From: Nostocales cyanobacterium
GTDB lineage: Bacteria > Cyanobacteriota > Cyanobacteriia > Cyanobacteriales > Nostocaceae
Assembly: GCA_004293145.1 (NCBI GenBank)
Contig: RDYJ01000008.1
Coordinates: forward strand, 1 to 64,000
Length of the DNA: 64,000 bases
Direction: 5' to 3'
Positions 21,934 to 31,352 of this stretch are shown piece after piece. The position numbers were made by a program, and so were the translations under genes. Below the pieces are notes generated by a model. It saw only the letters and a program-made list of their open reading frames with translations. It was not told where the DNA came from and searched no databases. Within the stretch, counting starts at the first letter, position 1, and each line of letters begins with the position of its first letter.

Positions 21934-22983
21934 TCATAACTCTTGACCAAAATCAATTACCAACGCTCTGCAATCTGGTTGTTGAGAGATATCAACCGCA
22001 TCAGTTGTCAATTTGGAGAATGGGACGTAATGTGTGATTATCGGATTGAGATCGATTTGTTTTGTACAAATCAGATCCAGCGCCCTGCGGAAGTGATCAG
22101 GATTATATCGATAGCTGCCATAAATCTTCAGCGAACGGTAATGGATAAGATTGGGATCGCCGGGAAATTTCGTTCCGGGTGGGGTGCCACCGAAACCAAC
22201 TGCCCTGCCACCACAGCGTAGCAGAGTCAGTGCCTGTTCATAAGTTTCACCGGAGCCAACTGCTTCAATGACCACATCAGCACCATAGCCCTGTGTCTCT
22301 CGCATTACTACGTCTCTTGGAGACTCATGCTTGACATTAACAGTGCGAAATGCTCCCAAAGCTAATCCCTGTTGTAGGGAATCATCATGTTTGCCAGCAA
22401 AAATAATCTTGGCGGCATTTTGGAGTCGGGCTAGTTGCACAAATGTCAACCCCACACTTCCATCTCCAACGATAACGACACAATCCGAAGCGGCAATATT
22501 GGACAAGTCCATAGCTTGCAGTATGCAGGCCAGTGTTTCGGCATAAGCGCCTTCTTCATAGGCAATCTCTGGGGGTAGTTCAAAGATCCCGTCCACCAGG
22601 GTAGCTGGAACGCTCACATACTCAGCCATACCGCCTGATGGTAAAGTTGTCGGATTGAGACAATGACCCCATTCCTCTAGCTGACAATAGAAGCATTCCC
22701 CACAGGGACGTTCTGGATTAATTGTCACGCGCATTCCGGCTTTGATGCTGGTAACATCAGCCCCCACAGCTACAACGTCTCCGGCCAGCATCCGCCCAAA
22801 AATTTCCGGTGGCTGGTGTTTGGGATGACCGACTAAGACAGCACGCACGTGCATGGCAGAAAAGAAACACTTTTGGACTTTGATGAGAACTTCCCCAGGA
22901 TTGAGATCAGGTCGGTTCACTTGTTCCAATCGAAAATTCTCACGGCCTGGGCCGTACCAGACCGCCGCTTGCATGGTTAGCAT
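21934..22983 (-). CDS. MDR dehydrogenase with degenerate catalytic-Zn motifs but intact structural-Zn motif
   Basis: CGECFYCQLEEWGHC structural Zn site; GHE replaced by GRM and CGTD replaced by SAMH. The start may be the internal MQAAVWYGPG. Confidence 0.85.
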   Translation of the reverse strand: MLTMQAAVWYGPGRENFRLEQVNRPDLNPGEVLIKVQKCFFSAMHVRAVLVGHPKHQPPEIFGRMLAGDVVAVGADVTSIKAGMRVTINPERPCGECFYCQLEEWGHCLNPTTLPSGGMAEYVSVPATLVDGIFELPPEIAYEEGAYAETLACILQAMDLSNIAASDCVVIVGDGSVGLTFVQLARLQNAAKIIFAGKHDDSLQQGLALGAFRTVNVKHESPRDVVMRETQGYGADVVIEAVGSGETYEQALTLLRCGGRAVGFGGTPPGTKFPGDPNLIHYRSLKIYGSYRYNPDHFRRALDLICTKQIDLNPIITHYVPFSKLTTDAVDISQQPDCRALVIDFGQEL

Positions 22984-23028
22984 GACTTTCCTGTGATTTT
23001 TGCTTGCATTTGGTTAACTCCAACAGAT

Positions 23029-23691
23029 TCAGGAGAGAAACTCCTTCAGCCATGACTCGTTGATCTGTGCCAGTGAATCGAGGGTGACATCTGCGATCGC
23101 AAATCGGGGATCTTTTCTGTCTTCTACTGCTGGCACAGCAATACATCGCATGGAAGCGGCTTTAGCACTGATGATGCCGCGAATTGAGTCTTCAAACGCC
23201 ACACACTTTTGCGGTTGCACACCGAGGCGATGGGCAGTTGTCAGATACACTGCCGGGTGGGGTTTACCCAATTCCTCTGTTTGTGCAGAACTAACAACAT
23301 CGAATACATCTTGCAGACCTAGCCTATTTAGCACTGCCTCAATCAGAAGGATGGGTGATGAGGTCGCCAATGCCAAAGGTAAGTGCATCTGCTGACATAA
23401 TTGTATAATTTCTACTGCGCCAGTCATTGGCTGTCCGGTGGTTGCCACAAGTTCGCTGACACGATGAACAATCCTTTCCGCTACCTCAGACTGACTTACC
23501 GATGTCCAAGGAAATTTGGCATACCAATAGCTGACTACCTCATCAACACGCAATCCCATTGTTTGATTGCACATACTGAGTTGCAATGGTACTCCCAATT
23601 CATTTAACACCTCTACCTCTGCTCTGCACCAAAAAGGCTCGCTGTTAATCAGCAAACCTTCCATATCAAAAATTACCGCTACATCTTTCAT
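23029..23691 (-). CDS. HAD-superfamily phosphatase (beta-phosphoglucomutase/hexitol phosphatase-like)
   Basis: MKDVAVIFDMEGLLINSEPFW; GKPHPAVYLTTAHRLGV; AFEDSIRGIISAKAA. The track ORF extends to 23751, but M21 is the likely start. Confidence 0.85.
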   Translation of the reverse strand: MKDVAVIFDMEGLLINSEPFWCRAEVEVLNELGVPLQLSMCNQTMGLRVDEVVSYWYAKFPWTSVSQSEVAERIVHRVSELVATTGQPMTGAVEIIQLCQQMHLPLALATSSPILLIEAVLNRLGLQDVFDVVSSAQTEELGKPHPAVYLTTAHRLGVQPQKCVAFEDSIRGIISAKAASMRCIAVPAVEDRKDPRFAIADVTLDSLAQINESWLKEFLS

Positions 23692-23702
23692 GAGAATTTC
23701 CT

Positions 23703-24680
23703 TCAAGCGCCCATATCTACAACAGTACGTGTGCCGGGTTGCGGACTCCAAGATGTCAATTCATCGGGAAGTTTTTCCAGAGGGATGACTCGGCCTAACA
23801 ATTGCTCAAAGAATGCTTCATCATTCTGAATGTAATTAATTGCTTTGCCCATAGTTTGCTCTGTAGCACCAGCAAAGGATGTGATGACCGCAATCTCCCG
23901 CATAAATAATTCATGTGGGGAAATAGGTAAAGCAATTCCTGCTTTGGGTACACCATAAATACAGACCATACCAGCTTTACGTACCACTTGCAGGGCTGTG
24001 GCCAGACCACCTGGTGAACCTGAACACTCAATCACCAAGTGTGCTGTGTCTTGTTCTGGTTCTTCTACTCGTTCAATCCCCAATTTCACCGCCCAAGGAA
24101 TTGATGTTTTTGTAATATCGTACAGATGAATTTCTCCATCAAAGTTGAGAGCATTAGTTAACAAGTAACTGATTAAAGCTCCCGACATTCCACCACCAAT
24201 TACCAAAATTTTTGGTCGTGCAACTGAGAGCAAGTTAGCAGCAGCCAAAATTCTGTTCACACCGCGAACCGCACAACTTAAAGGTTCGATTAGCACTCCT
24301 AAGGCTGGATTAGGGAAGTCAAAGGGGTGTAAGGAATTCTTCGGTACACACATCTTCTGGGCGTATCCCCCATCAGCGTTGACACCTAGTTCCTGTAAAT
24401 TCTGGCAATGACTGGTGAGTCCTTCTTGGCAATAGCTACACTGACCGCAAGAAATCTCGTTGTTAAGGGCAAAATAACCTGGTTCTTGGGGGAGTTGACA
24501 GACAACCTCATGACCCAGAATTAGTTCTTTATCTAAACCTGCTGCTGTTAGTTGTTGATCTGTCTTACAAACTCCGACAAATTCCACATCTGCAATCACT
24601 TCTCCTGCTTGAGTTGGATTCGGTGTCGGGACATCGCGGATTTCTACTTGATTGGGTCCGTATAGAACTGCGGCTTTCAC
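23703..24680 (-). CDS. MDR zinc-dependent alcohol dehydrogenase
   Basis: GTG start overlapping the upstream stop (GTGA); GVCKTDQQL, LGHEVV, CGQCSYCQEGLTSHC. Confidence 0.88.
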   Translation of the reverse strand: MKAAVLYGPNQVEIRDVPTPNPTQAGEVIADVEFVGVCKTDQQLTAAGLDKELILGHEVVCQLPQEPGYFALNNEISCGQCSYCQEGLTSHCQNLQELGVNADGGYAQKMCVPKNSLHPFDFPNPALGVLIEPLSCAVRGVNRILAAANLLSVARPKILVIGGGMSGALISYLLTNALNFDGEIHLYDITKTSIPWAVKLGIERVEEPEQDTAHLVIECSGSPGGLATALQVVRKAGMVCIYGVPKAGIALPISPHELFMREIAVITSFAGATEQTMGKAINYIQNDEAFFEQLLGRVIPLEKLPDELTSWSPQPGTRTVVDMGA

Positions 24681-26197
24681 TTGGCTCCTCCTGATCCGAC
24701 TGTAGAATTACAAAGCATTGACCCAAGTTTTTGCAACACCTGATCGAGAACATTAATGGTGAGATCAATTTCTGAATAGGTAATATCTAGGTATGGTGCA
24801 AATTTGAGAGTGTTGAGGTCGTATCCTCCAGTTTGCAAAATCATCCGCCAGTTTTTTCCCTGGCTGGTAAAGTCGTTGTCTTGGGCGATCGCAGCTGCTA
24901 GTTGGGCAGAGTTCTGATATGGTATACCTTGTTCATCAGCAAAAACCATATTCAGCAGCAGTCCTAAACCATCCACACTATAAACAAAGGAATGTCGTGC
25001 TTGCAACTGTCGCAGTTTTTCCAGAAAGTAAGCGCCTTTTTCTGGTACTGATGTTTCGTAGTCTTGAGCCATCATGTAACGCCAAGTACCCAAGGCTGCT
25101 GCTGTTCCTAAAGGATGGTTAGCAAAATTGCTGTGCGCGTGTCCGGGAGTAAACACTTCTGGGTTGACTAAATCTTCTCTTGCCCAAACTAAACTAACTG
25201 GACTTAAGCCGTTAGTAAAAGATTTACTGAGGGTAATAATATCTGGGACAAAACCGTAATGTTCAAAAGCAAATAATTTACCTGTGCGATACATACTGAC
25301 TTGAATTTCATCGGCAATTACCAGAATGCCTCGTTCTTTAGCCTCTTCAATAAAGCCACGATAAAAATCTTGAGGTGGAATAGTGTAACCCCTTCCTTGA
25401 CAAGGTTCAACTAAGATTGCACCAATCTCTGTACTATTGGCACTGGCAATACCGTAGTATTCATTAGAAAATGCTTTGTTGATCATGCGAGCGCAATATA
25501 GTTCACAGGTTTCTCTCTTTTTTTCATAGAAACACTGGGAACAATTGGCAAAGGGAAACATAATTGCTCGGTCTGGAAATTCGTTATAATACTGTCGATA
25601 ACGATGACTGCTGGAAATAGCGAGAGTACCGAGAGAACGTCCATGATACGCTCCCATCATGACAGCTACTTTATTTTTTCCGGTATTTTTGCGGACGATT
25701 TTTAAGGCATCTTCTACAACCAAAGAACCGCCGACATTAAAAGATACGCGACCTTTTACCCCGGTTCTTTGATAAATAGCATCAACTACTTCTTTGGCAA
25801 TTAATAGTTTTTCCCGATGTAGGAAATCTCCACAGGCTTGTGGTAGTGTAGTCATTTGTTTAAGCAATGCTGATTCAATTTGAGGATTGCGATACCCAAA
25901 ATTACAACTGGAATGCCACATTCCTGTATCTAGGTAGGTGTTGTTATTCTCATCAAACAATAACCCTCCTTGACAACCACTCACAATGATTGGTTTCTCT
26001 TGATAGTGAACTGTATCTCCCCAACTCATGTATTCTCGGTCTATGAAGCGAAGAACCTCTTGATTAACTGACTTTTGAGTTGTTTCATACTCATCATTTA
26101 AGAAAGTTAATGTTTGCTCTTTTGACTGTAACTCTATGTCTACAGAAGCAACATCAATAATAGATTCGTTTACTGTATGATGATTCCAGGTTTCCAT
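24677..26197 (-). CDS. Class III PLP-dependent aminotransferase (cluster enzyme B)
   Basis: ADEIQVSMYRTGKLFAFEHYG and ITLSKSFTNGLSPV PLP-Lys motif; Cys-rich insert CSQCFYEKKRETCELYC. Confidence 0.9.
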   Translation of the reverse strand: METWNHHTVNESIIDVASVDIELQSKEQTLTFLNDEYETTQKSVNQEVLRFIDREYMSWGDTVHYQEKPIIVSGCQGGLLFDENNNTYLDTGMWHSSCNFGYRNPQIESALLKQMTTLPQACGDFLHREKLLIAKEVVDAIYQRTGVKGRVSFNVGGSLVVEDALKIVRKNTGKNKVAVMMGAYHGRSLGTLAISSSHRYRQYYNEFPDRAIMFPFANCSQCFYEKKRETCELYCARMINKAFSNEYYGIASANSTEIGAILVEPCQGRGYTIPPQDFYRGFIEEAKERGILVIADEIQVSMYRTGKLFAFEHYGFVPDIITLSKSFTNGLSPVSLVWAREDLVNPEVFTPGHAHSNFANHPLGTAAALGTWRYMMAQDYETSVPEKGAYFLEKLRQLQARHSFVYSVDGLGLLLNMVFADEQGIPYQNSAQLAAAIAQDNDFTSQGKNWRMILQTGGYDLNTLKFAPYLDITYSEIDLTINVLDQVLQKLGSMLCNSTVGSGGAK

Positions 26198-26402
26198 TAG
26201 TAGTTTGTCTTGAATATAAGAAAAAGTAAGTTGAGAAATAAAACAACAGGAAGTATTAAGCCCATATTAGATGTTACCCATTATGTGGACATTGCTTTTC
26301 CATTGGGCTAACACGTCTATGCAGTTTCTGAGTTAGGGGTTATTAAGAACTGGGATTGTTCCATCACTTATCTGTGATGACCCAACCCGTCATCTTCATA
26401 AA

Positions 26403-27380
26403 TTAATGTTCAGAGATACTTCTTTTTGCATACCAAGCTGCCCCCTGTAAAGCTGTATATTGATTGAGAATTACATATACAGGGATAGCTTGCAAAAACT
26501 CGCGCATCTTGTCCTTATTCACAAAGTTTTCTACAAATAAGGGTAGTTGCAGATATTTGAGAATGTTGGGAGCCATGCCACCACCCAAATAAATACCACC
26601 TGTGCTAAAATACTTCACGGCAGCATTTCCACATTCTGCTGCTAAAATAGATACAAATAACTCCAGTGCTTGCACGCACAACTCGCATTGACCGCCCTGA
26701 GCTGCATTATTGATGGCTGCGGCTTTGTCTCCAACCTGCATCTCTTGCTCTAGCCATAAGGGACTAACACCGCTCCCAGTGTCGCGCAGAAAATCATAAA
26801 TTTGCACTAAACCTTGACCGCCTAGAATTACTTCATAACTCACACGTTTGTACTTTTTTTGGGTGTAACGAATGAGTTCCCATTGCAGTTGATCAAATGG
26901 ACCGAAATCGGCACTTCCACCTTCTGTACCCAGTGCGTGCAATCGACCTTCTACATCAATAAGTACAGCTTCTCCTAAGCTAGTACCGACTGCGACGACA
27001 GAACGATTCCCCTCTGGAATCTTACTACCAACGTTCAATGTCACTAACTCATCATCTCGCAATGTTTCCAACCCATAAGCATTAGCTTCAGCATCGTTAA
27101 GCAAAGCTACGGGACTACCAACTACTTCAGATAGTAAAGTAGCATCAACGACTTCCCAGGGTACATTCGTTAACTTGCATTTACCCTCCCTGACTGGACC
27201 AGGTATGCCAAAACAAGCTGTTTTAATACTGTACTTGTGAGTTTCCAGGAATTTGCGAACTATCTCCTGGAAACTTTTGTACTCTTGGCTTTTATAAATA
27301 TGCTGTTCGACGACTTCAAGGTTGTCGTTAAACACTGCCAAGCGGCTATTTGTTGCCCCAATATCACCTGCGAGAATCAT
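26403..27380 (-). CDS. glk: Glucokinase
   Basis: LAGDIGATNSRLAVF phosphate loop; Glk-family features (TEGGSADFGPFDQLQWELIRY; STGGIYLGGGMAPNILKYL). Confidence 0.87.
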   Translation of the reverse strand: MILAGDIGATNSRLAVFNDNLEVVEQHIYKSQEYKSFQEIVRKFLETHKYSIKTACFGIPGPVREGKCKLTNVPWEVVDATLLSEVVGSPVALLNDAEANAYGLETLRDDELVTLNVGSKIPEGNRSVVAVGTSLGEAVLIDVEGRLHALGTEGGSADFGPFDQLQWELIRYTQKKYKRVSYEVILGGQGLVQIYDFLRDTGSGVSPLWLEQEMQVGDKAAAINNAAQGGQCELCVQALELFVSILAAECGNAAVKYFSTGGIYLGGGMAPNILKYLQLPLFVENFVNKDKMREFLQAIPVYVILNQYTALQGAAWYAKRSISEH

Positions 27381-27404
27381 GCTGTCTCCTACTCGATGTT
27401 AAAC

Positions 27405-28313
27405 CTACCAATGGATATTTTCTAGCAACTTCTTATGCAGTTCTAGAGTTGAGGCTGCAATACATGACTGTTGATTTTGATCGGTGAGATCCATTAACAG
27501 CGTATTATTCAGTGACTCCCCAAAAGCGTCGGTGATAATTACCCCTGCTTTTTCTGCTAAAAAGACACTAGCAGCAATATCATAGGGGAATAAATGCAGA
27601 ATATAACCTTTACCCACTTTCTCAAAGGCAGGGCGCATCTCTGGATGTTCTTTGAGTAAGCGATTACCAATATCAACGTAAGCGTCTAGCTGTCCTGTGA
27701 TAATCCGCGAAATGGAGTAGGAGGCGCTATTAAATAAGAACACTCCTCCTGTATTAGCTGAACTATCGATCAGATGACCATAAGCCTGAATCATCAGTGA
27801 TGTTGGATGACCATTGAACTCAAATGACCAAAACATATTATTCAGGTCAGAAGTTTCACTTAAGTTTGGTAATGGATAGGAATACCCGGCATAAATTAAG
27901 TCATCATGGTAGCGATCGCCATAGATATAGGCTCCAGTCTTCAGTTCTTGCAATAGTGCATACTCAATGTCACCGATCCGTGCAAACTCGTGAAATGTCG
28001 CTACAGCAATAGAGATACAGCACATTTCCAAATTAGCTGCTGCCGGTCGAGTCCCATCTATCGGATCGACAATCAGAAGATAATTAGGATCAGATCCAAA
28101 GGTTTGCAGTCCTTTATCTTCTGAATAAACAGCTATTGGTTCTCCTCTTTCAACTATAAATTTCCAAACCGCACTCTCGGCAATCTCATCCACATTGAAT
28201 TGTGCATCACCACCAGGTGAATAACCATTAATGTAGCGATTCTTTAATTTACCCTGACTCTGAGAAATCGCCTGAGAAACGTACTCAGCTAAACACAAGA
28301 TATATTCTTTCAT
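27405..28313 (-). CDS. Inositol monophosphatase/FBPase-superfamily phosphatase
   Basis: VDPIDGTRPAAANLEMC and YDIAASVFLAEKAGVIITDAFG motifs. Start MKEYILCL at 28313 overlaps the upstream stop (ATGA); the track ORF starts at 28349. Confidence 0.85.
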   Translation of the reverse strand: MKEYILCLAEYVSQAISQSQGKLKNRYINGYSPGGDAQFNVDEIAESAVWKFIVERGEPIAVYSEDKGLQTFGSDPNYLLIVDPIDGTRPAAANLEMCCISIAVATFHEFARIGDIEYALLQELKTGAYIYGDRYHDDLIYAGYSYPLPNLSETSDLNNMFWSFEFNGHPTSLMIQAYGHLIDSSANTGGVFLFNSASYSISRIITGQLDAYVDIGNRLLKEHPEMRPAFEKVGKGYILHLFPYDIAASVFLAEKAGVIITDAFGESLNNTLLMDLTDQNQQSCIAASTLELHKKLLENIHW

Positions 28314-29650
28314 CCAACCTCTGCGAGAACTTTTTCGAGTTGATTGCACAACTGCTCAGACTCTTCTAATGTGATAATCAATGGTGGCCGGATTTTGAAT
28401 ACATTCCCATAACCATAGCGAGAAGTTCTGATAATCAAGCCGTGCTTCATCGCCACTTCAGCAATGTAGTTAGTTAAGTCAGTATTTGGATTACCTTCAT
28501 CGTCAGAAATCTCAACTCCAATCATTAACCCTACACCACGAACATCACTAATGAAGGTGTATTTTTCTTGCATTTTGCGGAGGCGATCCATGATGTAGTT
28601 ACCAACAGTTTCCACGTTTTTGAGGAATTGAGGTTGACTGACAATATCCAGGGTCTTGGCTGCTGCTGCGGCTGCTAAAACGTTGGAACCGTAAGTGAAG
28701 GAATGGTGGTGTCCTTCAAGACCTCCCAATCTCTCTTCAGTTAAGATAGCGGCAAACTGAAACCCTGTACCACCAAGACCCTTAGCTGTAGTGATTATGT
28801 TAGGTTGTATACCAAAATGTTCTGCTGCAAACATTTTGCCTGTTCTACCAATACCAGTCTGGATTTCATCAAAGATGAGAATGATATTCTGTTGACGACA
28901 AAGTTTTTCTAGGGCTTGGAAATAACCTGGAGGTGGAACAATATTACCACCATTACCAGAAATGGGTTCAACAACGATGCAAGCAACACTTCCAGAACTG
29001 GCATATTCTATAAAGTCATGGATTCTTTCTACACACAAAAAGTCACAGGTCTTGGGTTTTTGTTTGTAAAAGCAGCGGTGACAATATGGATCTGGTACCT
29101 GAATACTGCCAGGAAATAAGTTAGGAAAAGGCTCTTTACGAAAAGCATTTCCTGACATACTTGTCATCATCATTGTTTGCCCTAAGTGGCTACGAAATAA
29201 TGTAATGACATCTCTTTTCCCTGTATATCGTTGAGCAATTTTAATTGCACCTTCATTGGCTACAGAACCGCTAGAGACTTTGGGATGCACTAAAGTCAGG
29301 TTTTCAGGTGAAACTTCTACTAACTTTCTGACAACGGTGTTAATAGGATCTGTTTGAAATGTTGAAGTGACGTGAATTAATTTTTCAGCTTGTTCTTGAA
29401 CTGCTTGGAGAACTTCTGAATGACCATATCCTAAAGATAAATTAAAGGTTGCAGATGCACAATCAATATAGCGATTTCCCTCTGCATCGTAAAGATATAT
29501 GCCTTTACCTTTTACCATCACTGTGTCACTGACATGATGATAGATTAGTTTATGAATGTTTGCCTCTGAATTTATGATTTGAGACAGGCTTGCTTGAGCA
29601 TTATTAACAACTTCTGATTCTAGACTCGATATTTCCTGAAAAGAATGCAT
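28310..29650 (-). CDS. Class III PLP-dependent aminotransferase (cluster enzyme A)
   Basis: [30 protein letters not shown]; Cys-rich insert [17 protein letters not shown]. Confidence 0.92.
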   Translation of the reverse strand: MHSFQEISSLESEVVNNAQASLSQIINSEANIHKLIYHHVSDTVMVKGKGIYLYDAEGNRYIDCASATFNLSLGYGHSEVLQAVQEQAEKLIHVTSTFQTDPINTVVRKLVEVSPENLTLVHPKVSSGSVANEGAIKIAQRYTGKRDVITLFRSHLGQTMMMTSMSGNAFRKEPFPNLFPGSIQVPDPYCHRCFYKQKPKTCDFLCVERIHDFIEYASSGSVACIVVEPISGNGGNIVPPPGYFQALEKLCRQQNIILIFDEIQTGIGRTGKMFAAEHFGIQPNIITTAKGLGGTGFQFAAILTEERLGGLEGHHHSFTYGSNVLAAAAAAKTLDIVSQPQFLKNVETVGNYIMDRLRKMQEKYTFISDVRGVGLMIGVEISDDEGNPNTDLTNYIAEVAMKHGLIIRTSRYGYGNVFKIRPPLIITLEESEQLCNQLEKVLAEVG

Positions 29651-29730
29651 GAAAAATTCTTACCTTGATTTAATAAATTAATAAAGTATATGCTTATAGG
29701 CTTAACCAAGGCTTAACCACGAACTATTTT

Positions 29731-29752
29731 GTTGTACAAAAATCTATACAAC
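29731..29752. promoter_or_regulatory. Candidate operator: inverted repeat GTTGTA-N10-TACAAC upstream of the 13-gene cluster
   Basis: Perfect 6-bp dyad, 10-bp spacer, about 80 bp upstream of the first start codon. Confidence 0.3.
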
Positions 29753-30095
29753 ATTAGTAGGATTGGCACATCTTGATTTGGCAGATAAACAACTAATTTT
29801 GCATCATGATTTCGAGTTTAACTCTACAACTGTATTACTTAAATAGCAAGTTAAAAATTATTACATTCAGTAAATATAATAAAAGTTTAATATCAGAAGC
29901 ATGACAAACTCTTAATTAACTGGGTAATTGTGAAAATTTGTTGGCATGACGTTCTACGCGGATTGGTGTCCCAGATTTCTGGGTTGAGGACAAAATTTCC
30001 TGATTTGGGATGATCCTGTTTTCCGTAGCGCAAATGCTGCGTTTTGAAGTTATCTATAAATAGATATAGATAATCTCGATAGGAAAAATCAGCTT

Positions 30096-31352
30096 ATGAA
30101 AGTTAATTTGCAGCCTACTCTCAATGATGCTAATTTAGACGCGAATCAACCAAGTAGTCAACGTCAGTTGGCAATTTCTATTTCGGCCATTGGCGAAACT
30201 CTAGATCGCAGTGTGCCATTGAATTTATGCTTAATTTTAGATCACAGCGGTTCAATGAATGGGCGATCGCTGGAAACTGTGAAAAAAGCTGCGTCTTTGT
30301 TGGTTGACAGACTCAGTTCTGAGGATCGCCTGAGTATAGTGGTTTTTGACCACCGGGCCCAGGTTTTAGTCCCTAATCAGGTGATTGCAGATCGAGAATA
30401 CATTAAACAGCAAATTAATCGCCTTAGTGCTGATGGAGGAACGGCGATTGATGAGGGTTTGCGGTTGGGGATTGAGGAGTTAGCCAAGGGTAAAAAAGAC
30501 ACTATTTCCCAGGCATTTTTGCTTACAGATGGAGAAAATGAACATGGAGATAATAATCGCTGTTTAAAATTTGCCCAATTGGCATCTGGATATAATTTGA
30601 CCTTAAATACGTTGGGTTTTGGTGACAATTGGAATCAGGATATTTTGGAAAAAATCGCTGATGCGGGGCTGGGGAATTTGTCTCATATTGAACACCCTGA
30701 TCAAGCGGTGGATAAGTTCAATCGCTTGTTTAGTCGGATGCAAACAGTGGGATTAACTAACGCTTATCTCCTAGTTTCACTGATGCCGAATGTGCGTTTA
30801 GCTGAACTTAAACCCATTGCCCAAGTTGCACCAGACACGATTGAGTTACCAGTACAACCAGAAACTGATGGTCGGTTTGCAGTGCGGTTGGGAGATTTAA
30901 TGAAAGATGTAGAACGGGTAATTTTGGCTAATATTTATTTGGGACAGTTGCCAGAAGGTAGACAGGCGATCGCTAATGTACAAATCCGCTACGATGACCC
31001 CGCCCAAAACCAAACCGGTTTATTTTCCCTAAATATGCCAGTTTATGCCAATGTGGAACGCATTTACCAAGCGAGTGCCAATCCCGAAGTACAACAGTCG
31101 ATTTTGGCTTTAGCCAAGTATCGCCAAACCCAGTTAGCCGAAGCGAAATTACAACAGGGTGATCGCGCTGGGGCGGCGACAATGCTACAAACGGCAGCGA
31201 AAACGGCTTTGCAAATGGGAGATACTAGTGCAGCAACGGTGTTGCAAACTTCAGCTACTCGCTTACAAGCGGGGGAAGAGTTATCTGAAAGCGATCGCAA
31301 AAAAACCAGGATTGTCTCGAAAACTGTGTTGCAGGATGCTCCTCCTAAATGA
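30096..31352 (+). CDS. VWA domain protein (copy 1 of a tandem pair)
   Basis: MIDAS motif LILDHSGSMNG. Confidence 0.9.
   Translation: MKVNLQPTLNDANLDANQPSSQRQLAISISAIGETLDRSVPLNLCLILDHSGSMNGRSLETVKKAASLLVDRLSSEDRLSIVVFDHRAQVLVPNQVIADREYIKQQINRLSADGGTAIDEGLRLGIEELAKGKKDTISQAFLLTDGENEHGDNNRCLKFAQLASGYNLTLNTLGFGDNWNQDILEKIADAGLGNLSHIEHPDQAVDKFNRLFSRMQTVGLTNAYLLVSLMPNVRLAELKPIAQVAPDTIELPVQPETDGRFAVRLGDLMKDVERVILANIYLGQLPEGRQAIANVQIRYDDPAQNQTGLFSLNMPVYANVERIYQASANPEVQQSILALAKYRQTQLAEAKLQQGDRAGAATMLQTAAKTALQMGDTSAATVLQTSATRLQAGEELSESDRKKTRIVSKTVLQDAPPK

Noticed and set aside
16259-26197. Cluster considered as ordinary sorbitol/tagatose catabolism because of the dehydrogenases and LacD-like aldolase
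   Set aside because: Two aminotransferases, three phosphatase types, an exporter-like EamA protein and a nucleotidyltransferase do not fit a simple catabolic operon, although this alternative is not excluded.
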